64,000 nucleotides of DNA from Alphaproteobacteria bacterium (GTDB taxonomy: Bacteria > Pseudomonadota > Alphaproteobacteria > Kiloniellales > DSM-21159), in assembly GCA_030433005.1 (NCBI GenBank), contig JAUILQ010000002.1:1-64000 (forward strand), written 5' to 3'. Under the pieces are notes generated by a model. That model did no database searches. It was not told the origin of the DNA and saw nothing but the letters and a program-made list of their open reading frames with translations. Below are positions 57,961 through 64,000 of this stretch, in pieces (the stretch's first letter is position 1; each line of letters starts with the position of its first letter). Both the position numbers and the translations under genes were made by a program.

Positions 57961-59397
57961 TCACTTCCCGATACAGAACTCGCCGAAGATCCGGTCGAGG
58001 AGGCGTTCGACGTCGAAGCGCCCGACCAGGCGTCCCAGCGCAGCCCGGGCGCGGCGCAGATCCTCGGCCGCCAGACCGGGCTCCGGCGCCGCCAGCGCCT
58101 CGGCCAGGCAGCCGGCGCAGTCCGCCAGGGCGGCCCGGTGCCGCTCGCGGCTGAACAGGCCCTCGTTCGGCGCACCCCAGAGCTGCCCGAGCCGTTCCGC
58201 CAGCCGGGCCTCCAGCCCGCCGAGACCCTGCCCCGTGACGGCGGAGACGACGACCCCGCCACGCCCCGCCACGGCGACCCGACCCGGGTCCGTCCGGTCG
58301 CCCTTCGTGATCACCGGGATGCAGCGGTCGTCCACCAGATCTAGCGTTATCGGGTCGACTGCCGGCCATATATCGCCGTCAAACAAGGCAAGCACCAAGT
58401 CGGCAGCGGCCGCACGCGCACGCGCCCGACGCATACCCTCGCGCTCCACCGGATCCCGCGGATCGTCGCGCAGTCCCGCGGTGTCGAGCAGCGTCACCGG
58501 CAAGCCGCCGAGCTCCAGCCGGACCTCGACGACGTCGCGCGTGGTGCCGGCGACCTCGTGGACGATCGCCACCTCGCGCCGTGCCAGCGCATTGAGCAGG
58601 CTCGACTTGCCCGCGTTCGGGGCGCCGACGAGCGCCACCTCGAAGCCCTGACGCAGCCGCTCGCCGAGCGAGACCTCGGCGACCGCCGCCTCGAGCTCGC
58701 CTTGCAGCCCGGCGATCTGTCGCCGGCAAAGCTGCCAGAGATCCGCCGGCAACTCCTCGTCGGCGAAGTCGATCGTCGCCTCGACGCGCGCCGAAACCTG
58801 CAGCAGCGTTTCCTCCCAGCCGCCGAGCCGGGCCGACAGGGCGCCCCGGCTCCCCGCCAGGGCCTGGCGCCTCTGGGTCTCGGTCTCGGCGGCGACGAGG
58901 TCCGCGACCGCCTCGGCCTCCAGCAGGTCGATTCGCCCCGACTCGAAGGCGCGCCGCGTGAACTCGCCCGGCTCGGCCGGGCGGAAGCCCGGCAGCGCGG
59001 AGAGCGCGCCGAGCAGCCCGCGGAGCACCGCCGGCCCGCCGTGGACCTGCAGCTCCGCCATGTCTTCGCCGGTGTAGCTCGCCGCGGCCTGCCGGGCGCC
59101 GGCCTTCGGGCCGGCGGCCGCCGACGGCAGCCAAACGACTACCGCGTCGTCGAGCGTGCCGCCCTGGGCATCGACCAGCCGGCGCCGGGAGAAGCGCCGC
59201 GGCGGCGGGCGACGCCCCCCGGTGAGGCGGTCGAGGGCCTCGCCGCTCCCCGGTCCCGAGAGCCGGATCACGGCGATGGCCGCGCGCCCCGGCGCCGTCG
59301 AGAGCGCGAAGATGCCGTCGCGTCGTCCCGCGCCGCCGGCCGGCCCGGCCGGCCCCCCCGGCTCAGTCAGCGGCGGCCTCGCGCGGTGCGGCGCCAT
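57961..59397 (-). CDS. mnmE: tRNA modification GTPase MnmE
   Basis: This 478-residue protein is a little longer than usual because of a Pro/Gly-rich N-terminus. The folate-binding N-domain, helical domain and inserted G-domain are clear: G-A-P-N-A-G-K-S-S (P-loop), E-V-A-G-T-T-R-D (switch I), D-T-A-G-L-R. The C-terminal F-C-I-G-K carries the catalytic Cys. The ATG overlaps the end of the nitroreductase gene by 35 nt, and no later start exists before the conserved region. Confidence 0.96.
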   Translation of the reverse strand: MAPHRARPPLTEPGGPAGPAGGAGRRDGIFALSTAPGRAAIAVIRLSGPGSGEALDRLTGGRRPPPRRFSRRRLVDAQGGTLDDAVVVWLPSAAAGPKAGARQAAASYTGEDMAELQVHGGPAVLRGLLGALSALPGFRPAEPGEFTRRAFESGRIDLLEAEAVADLVAAETETQRRQALAGSRGALSARLGGWEETLLQVSARVEATIDFADEELPADLWQLCRRQIAGLQGELEAAVAEVSLGERLRQGFEVALVGAPNAGKSSLLNALARREVAIVHEVAGTTRDVVEVRLELGGLPVTLLDTAGLRDDPRDPVEREGMRRARARAAAADLVLALFDGDIWPAVDPITLDLVDDRCIPVITKGDRTDPGRVAVAGRGGVVVSAVTGQGLGGLEARLAERLGQLWGAPNEGLFSRERHRAALADCAGCLAEALAAPEPGLAAEDLRRARAALGRLVGRFDVERLLDRIFGEFCIGK

Positions 59398-59959
59398 CCC
59401 AGGGCCTCAGGAAGTCCGCGGCCGCCGGCCGTCGCTTGGCCGGCTGCTCCTCGCTCGGCGTGCCGACGAAGACGAAGCCGACCATCTCGTCCTTCGGCTG
59501 CAGCCCGAAAGCCGCCTTGACATAGGGGTCGTGCGCGTTCGGGCCGGTCAGCTGGATCGCGCCGTAGCCCTTGGCATGCAGCGCGATGAGCATGTTCTGG
59601 ACGGCCGCCCCGGTCGAGATGATCTGCTCGACCGGGGGCACCTTGGGATGGTCCTCGCGGACCTCCGCCCAGACCGCGATGACCAGGGGGCTGCGCAGCG
59701 CCTTGGCCGCGGCCTCCTCGATCGCGGCCTCGCTCGCCCCGGGCTCGCGCCGACGCAGCGCCTCGCCGAACAGCGCCGCCAGACGCTGCAGGCCCTCGCC
59801 GCGGATCACGGCGAAGCGCCAGGGCCGGATCGCCCCGTGGTCGGGTGCGGTGACCGCCGCGGCCAGCACCTCCTCGAGCTCGGCGTCGGAGGGCACCGGC
59901 TCGCCGAGCAGCCGCGCCGACACCGAGCGGCGCGACAGAATCGCCTCCAAAGCTTCCAA
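59363..59959 (-). CDS. Nitroreductase family protein, YdjA-like
   Basis: This 198-residue FMN-dependent NAD(P)H oxidoreductase of the small YdjA group has L-S-R-R-S-V-S-A-R near the start, A-P-D-H-G-A-I-R-P-W-R-F-A-V-I (about 35-49), and V-G-F-V-F-V-G-T-P near the end, all FMN-contact regions. The natural substrate is unknown. The start is taken as TTG 59959, which has AAGGAG 7 nt before it. GTG 59968, overlapping the stop of the previous gene, is also in frame but sits on the ribosome-binding site itself. Confidence 0.87.
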   Translation of the reverse strand: MEALEAILSRRSVSARLLGEPVPSDAELEEVLAAAVTAPDHGAIRPWRFAVIRGEGLQRLAALFGEALRRREPGASEAAIEEAAAKALRSPLVIAVWAEVREDHPKVPPVEQIISTGAAVQNMLIALHAKGYGAIQLTGPNAHDPYVKAAFGLQPKDEMVGFVFVGTPSEEQPAKRRPAAADFLRPWDGAAPREAAAD

Positions 59960-59964
59960 AGATC

Positions 59965-60207
59965 TCACTCCTTGCGGCCGCCGCCGGCCATCTGACTCCA
60001 GAACAGCTTCTGCAGCTGCTCCCAGTTCTGGATCGTCGCCGGCAGCCAGGTCCTGAACAGCGTCTCCGGGTCCATCGCCTGGAGGTTCGCCTTCATCTGC
60101 TTCTCGATCTCCGCCATCATCGCGGCCTGCATCGGGGCCACGTCCGGCAGGCCGAGGAAGGCCCGCGCCTCCTCCGGCGTGCAGTCGATGTCGATCGTCA
60201 CCTTCAT
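59965..60207 (-). CDS. DUF6489 family small protein
   Basis: This 80-residue protein starts MKVTIDIDCTPEEARAFLGL and ends with a helical W-E-Q-L-Q-K-L-F-W-S-Q-M-A. It matches the small DUF6489 group found in Rhodospirillales and relatives; the function is unknown. It is acidic at the front and amphipathic towards the end, and the pattern E-I-E-K-Q-M-K-A-N-L suggests a coiled coil. It heads the nitroreductase-mnmE group. The frame is open to 60426, but only this part is conserved. Confidence 0.8.
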   Translation of the reverse strand: MKVTIDIDCTPEEARAFLGLPDVAPMQAAMMAEIEKQMKANLQAMDPETLFRTWLPATIQNWEQLQKLFWSQMAGGGRKE

Positions 60208-60276
60208 CGCCCCCTCCCTGCCGCAGCGCGGCCGGCGGTTGTGCGGCCGGCGGTTGTGTCCGGCTGCCTCGACCTT

Positions 60277-60306
60277 CATATAGGCGGAAGCGAGGGGCCG
60301 GTCCAA
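60277..60306 (-). promoter_or_regulatory. Promoter for the DUF6489-nitroreductase-mnmE operon
   Basis: On the minus strand, TTGGAC (60306-60301), 18 nt, then TATATG (60282-60277). The leader to the DUF6489 start would be about 65 nt. The divergent gene at 60398 shares this gap. Confidence 0.55.
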
Positions 60307-60397
60307 GGCCGCCGGCTCGAACGACCCGCCGAAGGCCGCCTCGCCGCCCCCGCGGCGCCGCGCCGTCCGGAGTCGAGACGAAATGGGGTGAGACGAG

Positions 60398-62488
<2,091 letters not shown>

Positions 62489-62658
62489 ACCCTCGACGCC
62501 CGCGACCGACCCCCGCGACCGACGGCCGCGACCGCCGGCGCAGCGCCCTGCGGCGATCCGGATGACGGCGGCCTCCGCCGCCGCTAGGCTCCGGCTGCGC
62601 CCGACCCGTCCCCGCGCCGTCGATCCGGCGCTCTCGGCCACCCTACTCGGAGGACCCC

Positions 62659-63360
62659 ATGGCATCCCTGACGATCCAAGCGAGCGACGGCAGCGGCAGC
62701 TTCGGCGGCTATCTCGCCCTGCCGGCCAAGACCCCGGCGCCGGCGATCCTGGTCATCCAGGAGATCTTCGGCGTCAACAAGGTCATGCGCGATCTCTGCG
62801 ACTCCTATGCCGCGCAGGGTTACGTCGCCTTCTCCCCCGACCTCTTCTGGCGCATCGAGCCGGGCGTCGACATCACCGACAAGACCGAGGCCGAGTGGCA
62901 ACAGGCCTTCGGCTACATGCAGAAGTTCGACGTCGACAAGGGCGTCGCGGATCTCAAGGCCGCACTCGCCGCCCTGCGCGGCCACGAGGCCGGCACCGGC
63001 AAGGTCGGGACGGTCGGCTACTGCCTGGGCGGGAAGCTCGCCTTCATGATGGCGACCCGCTCGGACGCCGACTGCAACGTCAGCTACTACGGCGTCGGTC
63101 TCGTCGACTTCATTCCCGAGGTCTCGCGGATCACCCGCCCGCTGCTGGTCCACGTGGCGCGCGAGGACGGCTTCGTGCCGAAGGACCAGCAGGACAAGCT
63201 GGCCGAGGCCGTGGCCGGCCATCCCGCGGTCACCCATCACCTCTACGAGGGCGTCGACCACGCCTTCGCGCGCGAGGGCGGCGAGCACTACGACGCCGCC
63301 GCCGCCGAGACCGCGAACCAGCGGACCATGGAGTTCTTCGCCAGGCACCTCGGCGCCTGA
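62659..63360 (+). CDS. Dienelactone hydrolase family protein
   Basis: This 233-residue alpha/beta hydrolase uses the Cys-type triad of dienelactone hydrolase: Cys122 (G-Y-C-L-G-G), Asp170 (R-E-D-G-F-V-P) and His201 (D-H-A-F-A-R). Q-E-I-F-G-V-N is the usual oxyanion and substrate Glu region. In chlorocatechol routes it opens the lactone ring, but here no aromatic pathway genes are present, so the substrate is open. GGAGGA precedes the ATG. Confidence 0.92.
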   Translation: MASLTIQASDGSGSFGGYLALPAKTPAPAILVIQEIFGVNKVMRDLCDSYAAQGYVAFSPDLFWRIEPGVDITDKTEAEWQQAFGYMQKFDVDKGVADLKAALAALRGHEAGTGKVGTVGYCLGGKLAFMMATRSDADCNVSYYGVGLVDFIPEVSRITRPLLVHVAREDGFVPKDQQDKLAEAVAGHPAVTHHLYEGVDHAFAREGGEHYDAAAAETANQRTMEFFARHLGA

Positions 63361-63394
63361 GCCCGCAAACACGAACCAAGAAGGAGACAGCCCC

Positions 63395-64000
63395 ATGCCC
63401 CACGCCATCCGCTTCCATGAGACCGGCGGCCCCGAGGTCCTGCGCTGGGAGGAGGTCGAGGTCGGCAAGCCCGGCGCCGGCCAGATCCGCCTGCGCCAGA
63501 CCGCCGTCGGCCTCAACTACATCGACACCTACCACCGCACGGGCCTCTACCCGATGCCGCTGCCCAGCGGCATCGGCCTCGAGGCGGCGGCCGTGGTCGA
63601 GGAGGTCGGCGAGGGCGTCAGCGACCTCAAGGCCGGTGACCGCGTCGCCTACGCCAGCGCGCCGATCGGCGCCTATGCCGAGGCCCGCCTGATGCCGGCG
63701 GACCGCGTGGTCAAGCTGCCCGACCAGGTCACCGACGAGACCGCGGCGGCGATGATGCTGCAGGGCATGACGGTGCAGTACCTGATGCGCCGCACCCACC
63801 GCTGCCAGAGCGGCGAGACGGTCCTCTTCCACGCCGCCGCCGGCGGCGTCGGGCTGATCGCCTGCCAGTGGCTGAAGTCACTCGGAGTCACCGTGATCGG
63901 CACGGTCGGCAGCGAGGAGAAGGCCGAGCTCGCCAAGGCCCACGGCTGCACCCACACGATCAACTACCGCACGGAGAACTTCGTCGAGAAGGTCAAGGAG
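63395..64000 (+). CDS. NADPH:quinone oxidoreductase (zeta-crystallin type), partial
   Basis: The first 202 codons of a medium-chain reductase cut by the right edge. F-H-E-T-G-G-P-E-V-L opens it, then G-L-N-Y-I-D-T-Y-H-R-T-G, G-I-G-L-E-A-A-A, and the NADPH-binding A-A-A-G-G-V-G-L-I-A-C-Q-W. No zinc-binding Cys cluster is seen, which fits quinone reductases of the QorA type. AAGGAG lies before the ATG, 34 nt after the hydrolase gene, so the two are probably co-transcribed. Confidence 0.92.
   Translation, partial: MPHAIRFHETGGPEVLRWEEVEVGKPGAGQIRLRQTAVGLNYIDTYHRTGLYPMPLPSGIGLEAAAVVEEVGEGVSDLKAGDRVAYASAPIGAYAEARLMPADRVVKLPDQVTDETAAAMMLQGMTVQYLMRRTHRCQSGETVLFHAAAGGVGLIACQWLKSLGVTVIGTVGSEEKAELAKAHGCTHTINYRTENFVEKVKE

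Noticed and set aside
53465-59397. Replication origin within the parAB-mnm region
   Set aside because: No cluster of DnaA boxes or A/T-rich unwinding element was seen; the origin is probably near but outside the window.

Overview
The window is very GC-rich, densely coded DNA from the main chromosome of an alphaproteobacterium. The best guess is Rhodospirillales or a neighbouring order. Reasons: the order leuS-lptE-holA next to parB-parA-rsmG-mnmG-mnmE; glnK-amtB; a dapC-like aminotransferase beside ftsK; the CnoX / LON-domain / Trm112 / DUF971 run; DUF3576 and DUF6489 proteins; and a general porin. No phage, insertion sequence or CRISPR array was seen. Because of the base composition almost every real gene has long open shadow frames on the other strand. 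These were set aside using protein family recognition, start sites and gene spacing.

Layout. 1-2.3 kb: a partial thiamine-diphosphate enzyme and a gamma-glutamyltransferase (minus), split by a perfect 31-bp inverted repeat. 2.4 kb: tRNA-Gly(GCC). 2.7-6.0 kb: a plus-strand run of quality-control and small conserved genes. 6.2-10 kb: an M24-family protein carrying the DMSP-lyase (DddP) residue pattern, a PhyH-type dioxygenase and a UbiH-type hydroxylase. 10-12 kb: glnK-amtB, with a strong terminator, then a glutathione transferase. 12.7-21 kb: cytochrome c, aminotransferase, ftsK, a Tat-type LolA, a sterol-desaturase-like protein, a class I amidotransferase, a candidate small RNA and xthA.

21-34 kb is the accessory core. 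On the minus strand a 904-residue half-ABC transporter with a degenerate, interrupted nucleotide-binding domain is followed by a stand-alone cyclic-nucleotide-binding protein. On the plus strand, divergent from it, are four glycosyltransferases, a small membrane protein and an oligopeptide-type ABC importer without its binding protein. 34-40 kb: a TerB-like protein, a membrane class III nucleotide cyclase, a methyltransferase, a metallo-beta-lactamase-fold hydrolase, an orphan response regulator, an alpha/beta hydrolase and GTP cyclohydrolase II. 40.9 kb: a low-complexity protein behind a consensus sigma-54 promoter. 42-46.6 kb: an L,D-transpeptidase, then a tight minus-strand operon of a JmjC/cupin oxygenase, two sulfotransferases and a YggS protein. 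46.8-53.4 kb: porin, a DUF3576 lipoprotein, leuS, lptE and holA.

53.5-60 kb is the chromosome-partition and tRNA-modification locus, holding two perfect parS palindromes. rsmG there has no ATG, GTG or TTG start and probably begins at CTG. The window ends with a YyaL-type protein, a dienelactone hydrolase and a partial quinone oxidoreductase.

The most unusual items are the degenerate ABC protein with its cyclic-nucleotide partner, the JmjC oxygenase with paired sulfotransferases (possible hydroxylation followed by sulfation), the DddP-like enzyme and the structured small RNA before xthA. All functions are inferred from sequence reading alone.
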